From the NCBI GenBank assembly GCA_934490165.1, contig CAKSTB010000004.1, forward strand, positions 62,001 to 126,000: 64,000 nucleotides of DNA, given 5' to 3'. How positions within the stretch are numbered: position 1 is the stretch's first letter; every line of letters begins with the position of its first letter. Below are positions 26,244-33,886 of the stretch, one piece after another. The notes under the pieces were generated by a model. It ran no database searches, was not told where the DNA came from, and saw only the letters and a program-made list of their open reading frames with translations. Position numbers and translations under genes: made by a program. Source of the stretch: an uncultured Ruminiclostridium sp. (GTDB lineage Bacteria; Bacillota; Clostridia; Oscillospirales; Ruminococcaceae).

Positions 26244-26740
26244 ACGCCGACCGCCTTTCCACCGTGCAGGCTGTAATGCGATGTAGTTGAAACGCCGTCA
26301 CACGTTACGGTAAAGCAGATCGTTCTGTCGTCCGTTTCAGCGGTGAAGCTTTCAGCAGGCAGAAGTGTATTGCCGCTCTCAGCACTGAACGGCGCGTCAT
26401 ACGGCACGAACAGCTCTTTCAGTTCCCCACCGTATGCGTATATGTATGTTATGTACTTCTCGCCGTCTATCGTGTCGGCAAAGCCGAGATACTGCGTATC
26501 CCCCGATTTTCCGACCGATATATCCGCGTCATCATAGCTCCTCAGCTTCTGGAGCACCAGTGTCTGCGCGGTAGCGGTATCAAAGCGCTTTCCGATATCA
26601 CTGCCGAGCCTCTTGTATACACTCGCAAACGCAAGCACCGATGCTAAAAGACAGCATACGAACAATACGAATACAGTCAGCACAAAAACCATATCAATAC
26701 CGCTTCTATTCGATTTTATCGTTTTTGAACGACTAAACAT
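26240..26740 (-). CDS. DUF4860-type pilus-associated membrane protein
   Basis: 166 residues, AGGAGG ribosome site. Short leader, one membrane helix ('GIDMVFVLTVFVLFVCCLLASVL'), then 'KRFDTATAQTLVLQKLRSYDDADISVG' and 'ITYIYAYGGELKELFVPYDAPFS', matching what I recall of DUF4860, a family met in Clostridia type IV pilus clusters. It probably assembles with the pilins; exact role not known. Confidence 0.7.
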   Translation of the reverse strand: MFSRSKTIKSNRSGIDMVFVLTVFVLFVCCLLASVLAFASVYKRLGSDIGKRFDTATAQTLVLQKLRSYDDADISVGKSGDTQYLGFADTIDGEKYITYIYAYGGELKELFVPYDAPFSAESGNTLLPAESFTAETDDRTICFTVTCDGVSTTSHYSLHGGKAVGV

Positions 26741-26749
26741 ATCGTCCTC

Positions 26750-27076
26750 CTACCTTGCTATGACCCGGATCTCAGGCATTATATTTGATGAAACCGGGCT
26801 GTAATGCACAATGCACTCGCTCTCGTCTATGTGCAGATCATAATTGTCTATAAGATATTGCAGGCTTTCGGGATAAAATCCCTCAACAGCGTAGCACTCG
26901 GTCGCCGCCCGCCTTACGCCGTTTTCGACTATGTTAAGGTTCTCGCTTTTGCGGCTGTTGTTACTGCCTGTTATAGACGCAGTCACTACAGCCACTGCCG
27001 CCGCGGAAAGAACTATCGCCGTGACCGCATCGCGTACTATGTAAAATGCGCTTGTATGCTTTCTCATTTTTGTCAC
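26750..27076 (-). CDS. Small pilin-like protein
   Basis: 108 residues from GTG 27076 (overlapping the pilC stop) or ATG 27067. One N-terminal hydrophobic helix ('DAVTAIVLSAAAVAVVTASI') runs into 'ENLNIVENGVRRAATECYAVEGFYPESLQYL', resembling the alpha1 helix and YP-x-SLxxL segment of GspG/PilE-like pilins. The usual G-F-T-L-x-E signal is absent (Asp in place of Glu near the helix start). Possibly a structural subunit. Confidence 0.6.
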   Translation of the reverse strand: MTKMRKHTSAFYIVRDAVTAIVLSAAAVAVVTASITGSNNSRKSENLNIVENGVRRAATECYAVEGFYPESLQYLIDNYDLHIDESECIVHYSPVSSNIMPEIRVIAR

Positions 27077-28110
27077 CCTATAACCGTCATAACGCCCATC
27101 AGCGGTATCATTACCGACAGCAGTATAAATCCTACAGCCACTGCCATTATGATAACCATAGTCGGCTCAAACCTTGCAACGGCATTCTGAACTACCGTCG
27201 AAACCTTTTTCTCTGCGTTGTCGGCGATGACCGCCATTGTTTTATCAAGCGTACCGGTGCTGAATGCTATGCTTATCATTCTCATATTGACAGCCGAGAA
27301 TATGCCTGTTTCGTTCAGTGCTTCTACAAACGCCTTGCCGTCAGTCATTTTCTTGCGGCATTCGGTGAGCTTTTCGCGCATATAGTCGTTTTCAAGCAGG
27401 TTTTCACACATATCCAGTGACTCGTCAATATCCATACCGCTTGAAAGCGTCATAGAGAGCGCCGCGGAAAATCTTGCGGCATACAGCGTTTTTGCCGTTT
27501 TTGTATATGAAACCGCACGAATTACCGTGTTCCTGAACGGTCTTACAAAATTATAAAGCAGTACGCCGAGTATTATCACAAACGCAAGCACTCCGATTAT
27601 CAGTACCGCTATATTGCTTATAACTCCGCCCACGTTCATTATCCACTGCGCACTGTCCGGGAGCGTAAGTCCGAGCTGTGCAAATACATCGGCGAATATC
27701 GGCAGTACATATACCGACAGCAGTATGATCACCGCGAATACGACTATCAGCAGTATAGCGGGGTATGTCACGGCACTGCGCACCGATGTGCTTATCTCTT
27801 CTATACCCGCGTAATATTCGGAAAGTGACGCGAACACCGTGTCAAGTCTGCCTGTCTTTTCTCCGACCTCCAGCATCTTTATAAAGTAGTTCGGAAAGAC
27901 CTCTGTTTTGGCAAACGCCTTTGTTATGGAGCTGCCGTGCTCTATAGAGTCGAGTATCTTTTCAAGCAGAGCCGCCTTGCGCTTATCTTCATCGTCCTGA
28001 AGAATGACAAGTATCCCGTCGGTTATTGTAAGTCCGGAGCTTACGACAGACGCAAGCTCAGAGCAGAGTATTGAAATATCCTCATTTGAAAGGTAATGCT
28101 TCTTGCTCAT
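27073..28110 (-). CDS. pilC: PilC/GspF inner-membrane platform protein
   Basis: 345 residues with two T2SSF domains: 'ELASVVSSGLTITDGILVIL' ... 'FIKMLEVGEKTGRLDTVFASLSEYY' and the repeat 'LSMTLSSGMDIDESLDMCENLL' ... 'MISIAFSTGTLDKTMAVIADNAEKK'. Three membrane segments lie near residues 110-135, 160-185 and 315-340. This is the membrane platform that couples the pilus ATPase to pilin insertion. GGAGG start site; 13 bases after the transglutaminase gene. Confidence 0.9.
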   Translation of the reverse strand: MSKKHYLSNEDISILCSELASVVSSGLTITDGILVILQDDEDKRKAALLEKILDSIEHGSSITKAFAKTEVFPNYFIKMLEVGEKTGRLDTVFASLSEYYAGIEEISTSVRSAVTYPAILLIVVFAVIILLSVYVLPIFADVFAQLGLTLPDSAQWIMNVGGVISNIAVLIIGVLAFVIILGVLLYNFVRPFRNTVIRAVSYTKTAKTLYAARFSAALSMTLSSGMDIDESLDMCENLLENDYMREKLTECRKKMTDGKAFVEALNETGIFSAVNMRMISIAFSTGTLDKTMAVIADNAEKKVSTVVQNAVARFEPTMVIIMAVAVGFILLSVMIPLMGVMTVIG

Positions 28111-28123
28111 TTTTCCCTCCGTA

Positions 28124-29374
28124 TCAATAGTAATACATATCGGAATAGTGACTTCCGTCCGATATATAGCTTACAAGATTTTTATAATCGGCTTCGTCCT
28201 TTGCACCTGCCGCAAATGTCGGGTCCATTCTGTTCCAGCTGCTGCCGTCAAAGTAGATATATCCGTCTATCCAGCCGCTTCCATCAACATACACGCTTAT
28301 CCATGCATGATATACATCGCCCGCATAGCCGACAACTACCTTTGTCGGTATCTTCTGTGAGCGGAGCATTGCCGCCATAAGCGATGCATAGTCAAAGCAT
28401 ATGCCGCTCTTGTTTGCAAGCGTTGTGTCGGGAACGGGTATATAACCGTTAGCGGCATTTTCGGCGGTTGAAACATAGCTGATATTTTTTATAACGTAAT
28501 CGTATATCGCCGCAGTCTTTTCTATCGTGTCCTTGTTTCCGCCGCAAAGCTGTGACGAAAGCGCCACACAGGAAGAGTCCGCGTCATACATACAGAACTG
28601 GTTTGGAGTAAGGAACGGCAGGAAGCTGTCTGATACTGATACACTCAGCGACTGCTTGAACATGACCGTACCCTTGCCCGCGCTTGTGACCTTCAATACA
28701 CTGACTGTATAATTGCCGCTACCCTCTGTCAGCGGTATCACCTCGTAATTTCCCGAGCTGTTGAGCTGGAATGTATAGCGGACATTTATGTCATCGGCGT
28801 TTACAAGTATTCTGTAACTGCCGTCCATAGCTGTTGCAAGCTTTATCATCAGATAGCCCTGTGACGCATTTGACGCGTCTATCACTGCATCATCATTTTG
28901 ATATACCGTTATCGCGTCCGCTGTGGGAGTGATTATATAAGACGGTGACGGCTCGGTCTGCGGTGGGTCTGTCTGTGGAGGATCTGTAACAGGCGGGTCT
29001 GTGGCAGGAGGTTCGGTTTCCGGGGCAACTGTAGCCGGTGGGTCTGTAGCGGGAGGAGCGGTTTCGGGAGCTGGAGTATCGGGAGCTTTTGTCGTTACAG
29101 TTGTTGTGTCGGGCGGAGCGGTCGTAGTCTGCTTTGGTTTGACTGTCGTTGTTTTAGAGGGCTGCTCCGTTGTTGAAGTTGCTGTTGTTGATGTCGGTGC
29201 TGAAGTCGTAGGTGTTGTCTGCGATGTCGCGGTAGCTTTTATTACGGTTGTAGTTGCCGCCGTGCTTGCGCCTGTTGATGATGAGTTACTGCTGTCGCCG
29301 TTGCAGCCGCCGAGAACGGCACACAGCGCAATTATTCCGCCTGCGATGACCGCAGTCAGTCTATAGCTTTTCAT
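28124..29374 (-). CDS. Transglutaminase-like lipoprotein at head of pilus operon
   Basis: 416 residues. Signal peptide with lipobox LGGC (Cys about 24), a Thr/Pro-rich linker (residues 28-140, many TTxAPET and ATDPP units), a beta domain (145-265), and a transglutaminase-like core. The catalytic set is visible: Cys in 'NKSGICFDYASLMAAML', His in 'GDVYHAWISVYVDGSGW', Asp in 'RMDPTFA'. Such domains act as proteases, cross-linkers or peptide ligases outside the cell. Being first in the pilus-like operon, it may process or attach pilus subunits, which is inference. Confidence 0.85.
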   Translation of the reverse strand: MKSYRLTAVIAGGIIALCAVLGGCNGDSSNSSSTGASTAATTTVIKATATSQTTPTTSAPTSTTATSTTEQPSKTTTVKPKQTTTAPPDTTTVTTKAPDTPAPETAPPATDPPATVAPETEPPATDPPVTDPPQTDPPQTEPSPSYIITPTADAITVYQNDDAVIDASNASQGYLMIKLATAMDGSYRILVNADDINVRYTFQLNSSGNYEVIPLTEGSGNYTVSVLKVTSAGKGTVMFKQSLSVSVSDSFLPFLTPNQFCMYDADSSCVALSSQLCGGNKDTIEKTAAIYDYVIKNISYVSTAENAANGYIPVPDTTLANKSGICFDYASLMAAMLRSQKIPTKVVVGYAGDVYHAWISVYVDGSGWIDGYIYFDGSSWNRMDPTFAAGAKDEADYKNLVSYISDGSHYSDMYYY

Positions 29375-29416
29375 ATGCCGCCCCCTTTCCGAAATACAGA
29401 AATTACATATAATTTA

Positions 29417-29445
29417 AGTATAGCACAAATGAGAGAAAATGTCTA
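29417..29445 (-). promoter_or_regulatory. Promoter of the pilus-like operon
   Basis: Reverse strand TAGACA (29445-29440), 17 bases, TATACT (29422-29417), about 40 bases before the transglutaminase ATG. Confidence 0.7.
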
Positions 29446-29488
29446 TTAAATATAAAAGAAAAGCCGCGATTTTTTATCGCGGCTCAGT

Positions 29489-29726
29489 TTGTAGAAAAAC
29501 CTCTTGCTTGTTTAAAAATGGGGTGTCGCTTATTGCTTGCTCTGTTGGTTTTGCATCGTGCAAAACTTTTGGCAAGCAACCAAAGCATCCTTGCTTTGGG
29601 GCGAAGCCCCCGACAGGGACTAGGGGCGGTAGCCCCAGTAATATAGCCCCTTCCCACGGGGAAGGGGTTTGGGGTTAGGGATAGAGAATTTGCTCCATTT
29701 TTATAAAAATGGACTTTTTCTACAAG
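29489..29726. repeat. Family B repeat, copy 2 (long form, inverted)
   Basis: Reverse orientation of copy 1: ends TGTAGAAAAAC and ACTTTTTCTACA, the GGGGCGAAGCCCC and CCCACGGGGAAGGGG hairpins, and the same internal stems. It sits between two copies of an AAGCCGCGAT...ATCGCGGCT hairpin (29462-29484 and 29725-29760). Fills most of the gene-free 29375-29772 gap. Confidence 0.8.
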
Positions 29727-29760
29727 CTGAAGCCGCGATTTTTTTATCGCGGCTTCAGCT
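29725..29760. terminator. Hairpin after leuB
   Basis: Perfect 15-bp arms (29725-29739, 29746-29760) with a T6 loop. On the leuB strand no T-run follows, so it may be a processing or 3'-stabilising hairpin rather than a classical terminator. Confidence 0.6.
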
Positions 29761-29772
29761 ACTGCTGTAAAA

Positions 29773-30855
29773 TTATATATTCTCTGCTATCTTGTCGCCC
29801 ATCTCAGAGCATGAAAGCTTAGTCATACCCTCGCTCATGATATCGCCTGTACGGTAGCCGTCCTTAAGTACCTTGCTTACTGCATTTTCAACTGCGTCAG
29901 CTTCCCTTACCATATCAAAGCTGTAACGGAGCATCATTGCGGCCGAAAGTATGGTAGCTATCGGGTTTGCCTTGTTCTGACCTGCAATGTCGGGAGCTGA
30001 ACCGCCGCTCGGTTCATACAGACCGAACTTTGTTTCGTTCATACTTGCGGAGGGGAGCATACCGATAGAGCCTGTGATCATACTTGCCTCGTCTGACAGG
30101 ATATCACCGAACATATTTTCCGTTACCATAACATCAAACTGTGCGGGGTCTTTAACAAGCTGCATTGCGCTGTTGTCAACAAGCATATGTTCAAGAGTGA
30201 CCTCGGGATAATCCTTTGATACCTCTGTTACGACCTTTCTCCACAGCCTCGAGGAGTCGAGAACGTTAGCCTTATCAACGCTAGTCACTTTCTTTCTTCT
30301 CTTCATAGCAACGTCAAATGCCTTTATTGCAATTCTGCGGATCTCTTCTTCACTGTATGTAAGAGTATCAGTAGCTGTCATAACGCCGTTTACTTCTTCC
30401 GTCTTTCTTGCACCGAAGTAAAGGCCGCCGGTAAGCTCACGCATTATCAGCATATCAAAGCCCTTTGCGCTTATTTCTGTCTTTAAGGGGCAAGCGCCTG
30501 CAAGCTCCGGATAAAGCAGGCAGGGACGAAGATTTGCAAACAGTCCGAGCGCTTTTCTTATACCGAGCAGACCTGCCTCGGGACGCAGATTTGCGGGGAG
30601 CTTGTACCAGGGTGATGTTGTCGTATCACCGCCGATAGAGCCCATAAGCACAGCGTCCGATGCTTTACAAGCGGCGACAGTTTCGTCTGTCAGCGGTACG
30701 CCGTTTGCATCAATTGAGCAGCCGCCCATAAGAAGCTGTGTGTAGTTGAACTTGTGACCGAACTTTTCGGCTACCTTATCCAGCACCTTCATACTCTCTG
30801 TAACTATCTCAGGACCTATTCCGTCGCCCTTGATAACGGCAATGTTCTTTTCCAT
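29773..30855 (-). CDS. leuB: 3-isopropylmalate dehydrogenase
   Basis: 360 residues, full length. Oxidatively decarboxylates 3-isopropylmalate to 2-oxoisocaproate in leucine synthesis. Motifs: 'IAVIKGDGIGPEIV' N-terminus, 'MRELTGGLYFG' substrate loop, 'VDKANVLDSSRLWRKVV' (catalytic Lys and subunit contacts), 'ENMFGDILSDEASMITGSIGMLPSA' metal/NAD region, 'EPSGGSAPDIAGQNKANPIA' NAD-binding. Last gene of the ilv-leu operon; AAAGGA ribosome site. Confidence 0.95.
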   Translation of the reverse strand: MEKNIAVIKGDGIGPEIVTESMKVLDKVAEKFGHKFNYTQLLMGGCSIDANGVPLTDETVAACKASDAVLMGSIGGDTTTSPWYKLPANLRPEAGLLGIRKALGLFANLRPCLLYPELAGACPLKTEISAKGFDMLIMRELTGGLYFGARKTEEVNGVMTATDTLTYSEEEIRRIAIKAFDVAMKRRKKVTSVDKANVLDSSRLWRKVVTEVSKDYPEVTLEHMLVDNSAMQLVKDPAQFDVMVTENMFGDILSDEASMITGSIGMLPSASMNETKFGLYEPSGGSAPDIAGQNKANPIATILSAAMMLRYSFDMVREADAVENAVSKVLKDGYRTGDIMSEGMTKLSCSEMGDKIAENI

Positions 30856-30877
30856 AGGTAATATCCTTTCTGTGAGC

Positions 30878-31243
30878 TTAAAGCTCTATTTTGTATAAAG
30901 CGGATCTTCCCTCCGCCTTTTCAAAGCCGAATTTTATAAGAAAGCGCTCTGCCGCCTCATCATCGGGTACAGCCACGGCATACTTATAGCCGCAGGCACG
31001 CATAGTTCTCAGCGTGTAATTGAGCAGTTTTCTCGCAACGCCGTAGTGCCTTTTATCCTCACGGACAAACAGCTTTTGGAGTACGACTTCTCTGTTTACA
31101 CTGTCAGGCTTTTCTTTTGTTATGCAGACAGCGCACAGCTCATCGTCCGTGTACAGTCCGAAGCCGTGAAGCTTATCCGATACATCGTGACAGCCTTGCT
31201 CCGACAGTTCGCTGTCGGATAAAACTTTAATATCTACCCTCAT
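30878..31243 (-). CDS. GNAT-family N-acetyltransferase
   Basis: 121 residues with the GNAT core: 'DDELCAVCITKEK', 'VVLQKLFVREDKRHYGVARKLLNYTLRTMRACGY' (acetyl-CoA motif, R-x2-x-G-V/A-type), and 'AERFLIKFGFEK' at the end. Lies between leuD and leuB with 20-22 base gaps, so it is co-expressed with leucine synthesis. Substrate unknown. Confidence 0.8.
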   Translation of the reverse strand: MRVDIKVLSDSELSEQGCHDVSDKLHGFGLYTDDELCAVCITKEKPDSVNREVVLQKLFVREDKRHYGVARKLLNYTLRTMRACGYKYAVAVPDDEAAERFLIKFGFEKAEGRSALYKIEL

Positions 31244-31264
31244 AGCTTAACGCTTTCTGCGGTC

Positions 31265-31747
31265 TTACTTCTTTAAGGAGTTCAGCAGACCGCCCTTGTT
31301 GATTATATCCTTGATAAATTCGGGGAAAGGCTCAGCCTTGTATGTGCAGCCCTTTGTAACATTGGTGATAACGCCTGTGTCAAAGTCGACCTCTACCTCG
31401 TTGCCGTTCTCGATATCCTTAGCCGCTTCATCGCACTCTAAGATAGCAAGACCGATGTTTATCGAATTGCGGTAGAATATTCTTGCGAATGTGCTTGCGA
31501 TAACGCAGGAGATCCCGCTTGCCTTGATAGCGATAGGAGCGTGCTCTCTTGAGCTTCCGCAACCGAAATTCATATTTGCAACTATAATGTCGCCCTCTTT
31601 AACGTTTTTTACAAAGTCCTTGTCGATATCCTCCATACAGTGGCTTGCAAGCTCTTTGTGATCGGCTGTATTAAGGTATCTTGCAGGAATGATAACGTCG
31701 GTATCTACGTTGTCACCGTATTTATGTACTGTACCGTGTGCCTTCAT
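31265..31747 (-). CDS. leuD: 3-isopropylmalate dehydratase small subunit
   Basis: 160 residues from ATG 31747 (AAAGGA upstream), the usual length of stand-alone LeuD; a start at 31774 would add 9 residues inside the spacer. 'GTVHKYGDNVDTDVIIPARYL' and 'NFGCGSSREHAPIAIKASG' are the family signatures. Pairs with LeuC to isomerise 2- to 3-isopropylmalate. Confidence 0.95.
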   Translation of the reverse strand: MKAHGTVHKYGDNVDTDVIIPARYLNTADHKELASHCMEDIDKDFVKNVKEGDIIVANMNFGCGSSREHAPIAIKASGISCVIASTFARIFYRNSINIGLAILECDEAAKDIENGNEVEVDFDTGVITNVTKGCTYKAEPFPEFIKDIINKGGLLNSLKK

Positions 31748-31763
31748 ATATGTATTTCCTTTC

Positions 31764-32066
31764 TCATATCTCAAAATCTACGCAGCTGCGTCTTGCCGTG
31801 TAAGGTCTTACCGTACTGTCGGCGACCTTGACGTGCTCGGGGTGGGTCGAATAGCCCTTTAATGCCTCTGCGCTCTCAAATGTGCTGTCAAGCATCAGAT
31901 CGCCTGTGGAAGAGCCTAAGATATCGGTGATTACCTTTATCTCAAGAAGTCCGTCTATCTTACCCGCAAGGCTTTCAAGTCCCTGCTTTATAAGGCGGCA
32001 TCTTTCCTTTTTTTCTTCCGCTGTCAGCTCGTCCTTCAAGTTCCAGATTATTATATGCTTTACCAT
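31764..32066 (-). CDS. Dabb-family (stress-responsive alpha/beta barrel) protein
   Basis: 100 residues: 'MVKHIIIWNLKD', 'GLESLAGKIDGLLEIKV', 'LDSTFESAEALKGYSTHPEHVKVAD'. These are the marks of the Dabb ferredoxin-like dimeric barrel, including the Y-x-x-HPEH motif. Biochemical roles vary and are mostly unproven. It is inserted between leuC and leuD, 10 and 16 bases away, and must be co-transcribed. Confidence 0.85.
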   Translation of the reverse strand: MVKHIIIWNLKDELTAEEKKERCRLIKQGLESLAGKIDGLLEIKVITDILGSSTGDLMLDSTFESAEALKGYSTHPEHVKVADSTVRPYTARRSCVDFEI

Positions 32067-32076
32067 ATCTTCACCC

Positions 32077-33333
32077 TTACTTTATGCCTGTTATCTTGCC
32101 GGCGATCGCACTTGCCGCCGCAACTGCCGGGCTTGCAAGATAAACCTCGCTGTCAACGTGACCCATTCTGCCGACAAAGTTTCTGTTTGTGGTGGAAATT
32201 GCACGCTCACCTGCCGCAAGTATACCCATGTGACCGCCAAGGCACGGACCGCAGGTAGGAGTAGAAAGCACACAACCCGCATTTACAAATATCTCTGCAA
32301 GACCTTCCTTTATGCACTGGAGATATACCTTCTGAGTGCCGGGGATAACTATGCATCTTACGCCCTTTGCAATGTGCTTGCCCTTAAGGATCTCAGCGGC
32401 GATACGCATATCGCTTATTCTGCCGTTTGTACATGAGCCTATAACTGCCTGTTCGATCTTTATATCTTCCGTTATCTCGTCAACTGTCTTTGTGTTTTCG
32501 GGCAGATGCGGGAATGAAACCGTCTGCTTTATCGTTGACAGGTCAATGTCGATAACTCTTGAATATACCGCGTCATCGTCAGCCTTGAATATATCAAAGT
32601 CGCGGTCTGCTCTTTCCTTCATATATGCCATTGTTATCTCGTCAACTTCAAATATGCCGTTCTTTGCACCGGCTTCGATAGCCATATTTGCAATGCACAG
32701 TCTGTCGTCAATTGAAAGGCTCTTCAAGCCCTCGCCTGTGAACTCCATAGACTGATAAAGTGCGCCGTCAACGCCTATCATTCCGATTATGTGGAGAATA
32801 ACGTCCTTGCCGCTTACATACTTGTTAAGCTTGCCTGTAAGGTTGAACTTTATAGCGGACGGAACCTTGAACCACGCTTCACCTGTCGCCATGCCTGCCG
32901 CCATATCGGTCGAGCCTACGCCCGTTGAGAATGCGCCGAGTGCGCCGTATGTACAGGTGTGGCTGTCTGCGCCTATGCACAGCTCACCGGGGCCTATAAG
33001 ACCTTTTTCGGGGAGAAGTGCGTGTTCAATGCCCATTTCGCCTACATCGTAATAATTGGTTATATCATACTTTCCCGCGAACTCTCTGCACTGCTTGCAC
33101 TGAGTAGCCGCCTTGATATCCTTGTTGGGTGTGAAGTGATCCATTACAAGAGAGATCTTATCCTTGTTGAACACACCGCCGAAGCCTGCCTTGTTGAACT
33201 CGTTTATAGCGACAGGGCTTGTGATATCGTTACCGAGCACCATATCAAGCTTTGCTCTTATCAGCTGTCCCTCTCTTACGCTTTCAAGTCCTGCGTGTTT
33301 TGCCAGTATCTTCTGGCTCATAGTCATGCCCAT
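32077..33333 (-). CDS. leuC: 3-isopropylmalate dehydratase large subunit
   Basis: 418 residues; HacA/LeuC type. 'MSQKILAKHAG' start, 'IGADSHTCTYGALGAFSTGVGSTDMA', and the three 4Fe-4S cysteines in 'IGSCTNGRISDM' and 'STPTCGPCLGGHMG'. Aconitase-fold enzyme needing LeuD. The internal 'NRNFVGRMGHVDSEVYLASPAVAAASAIAGKI' closes the family fingerprint. 65 bases follow ilvH. Confidence 0.95.
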   Translation of the reverse strand: MGMTMSQKILAKHAGLESVREGQLIRAKLDMVLGNDITSPVAINEFNKAGFGGVFNKDKISLVMDHFTPNKDIKAATQCKQCREFAGKYDITNYYDVGEMGIEHALLPEKGLIGPGELCIGADSHTCTYGALGAFSTGVGSTDMAAGMATGEAWFKVPSAIKFNLTGKLNKYVSGKDVILHIIGMIGVDGALYQSMEFTGEGLKSLSIDDRLCIANMAIEAGAKNGIFEVDEITMAYMKERADRDFDIFKADDDAVYSRVIDIDLSTIKQTVSFPHLPENTKTVDEITEDIKIEQAVIGSCTNGRISDMRIAAEILKGKHIAKGVRCIVIPGTQKVYLQCIKEGLAEIFVNAGCVLSTPTCGPCLGGHMGILAAGERAISTTNRNFVGRMGHVDSEVYLASPAVAAASAIAGKITGIK

Positions 33334-33398
33334 GTGTTTGTCCTGCCTTTCATTATGCCCTATAAAGGGGCTGAATATCTCATAATTATTTCCGTTTA

Positions 33399-33872
33399 TC
33401 AGTCACGTTCAAGAGCCGAGATACCTGTTCTCACAAGCTCCTTTACGCCGTATGGCTGTAACAGTCCTATGAACGAATCTATCTTTTCGGGCTCGCCTGT
33501 AAGCTCAAGCATAAGTCTGCTCTCCCCTACATTTACGACCTTTGCCCTGAAAAGGTTTGCGATCTCGATCACCGGCTGACGCGATGCAGGTCCGTTTCCG
33601 ACCTTCATAATGATATGCTCGCGGCATACCGCGTCACGCAGTACCTTTACTTCCGATACGTCATAGAGCTTGCGGAGCTGCTTTACAAGCTGCTCCATCA
33701 CGCCCTCGTCACCCTCTGCGACTATTGTCATACGCGAAATACCGAGGTTCTCGGTTTCCGCAACATTAAGACTTACTATATTATATCCTCTGCGGCTGAA
33801 CAGACCTGTTACTCTGCCGAGTACGCCGATACCGTTGTTTACGCAGACGGAAATTACGTTTCTCTCTGTCAT
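33399..33872 (-). CDS. ilvH: Acetolactate synthase regulatory subunit
   Basis: 157 residues. N-terminal ACT domain ('VISVCVNNGIGVLGRVTGLFSRRGYNI', with the Gly-rich valine-binding loop) and the C-terminal ACT-like half ('RLMLELTGEPEKIDSFIGLLQPYGVKELVRTG'). It activates the catalytic subunit and confers feedback inhibition by valine. Located 14 bases after ilvB. Confidence 0.93.
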   Translation of the reverse strand: MTERNVISVCVNNGIGVLGRVTGLFSRRGYNIVSLNVAETENLGISRMTIVAEGDEGVMEQLVKQLRKLYDVSEVKVLRDAVCREHIIMKVGNGPASRQPVIEIANLFRAKVVNVGESRLMLELTGEPEKIDSFIGLLQPYGVKELVRTGISALERD

Positions 33873-33886
33873 CTTTCTGCCTCCGT

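Noticed and set aside
29439..29678. Open frame with GVSLIACSVGFASCKTFGKQPKHPC, also on the other strand at 22717-23025
   Set aside because: It is the translation of family B repeat DNA and appears in opposite orientation at the two sites; the reading is a by-product of the hairpins.
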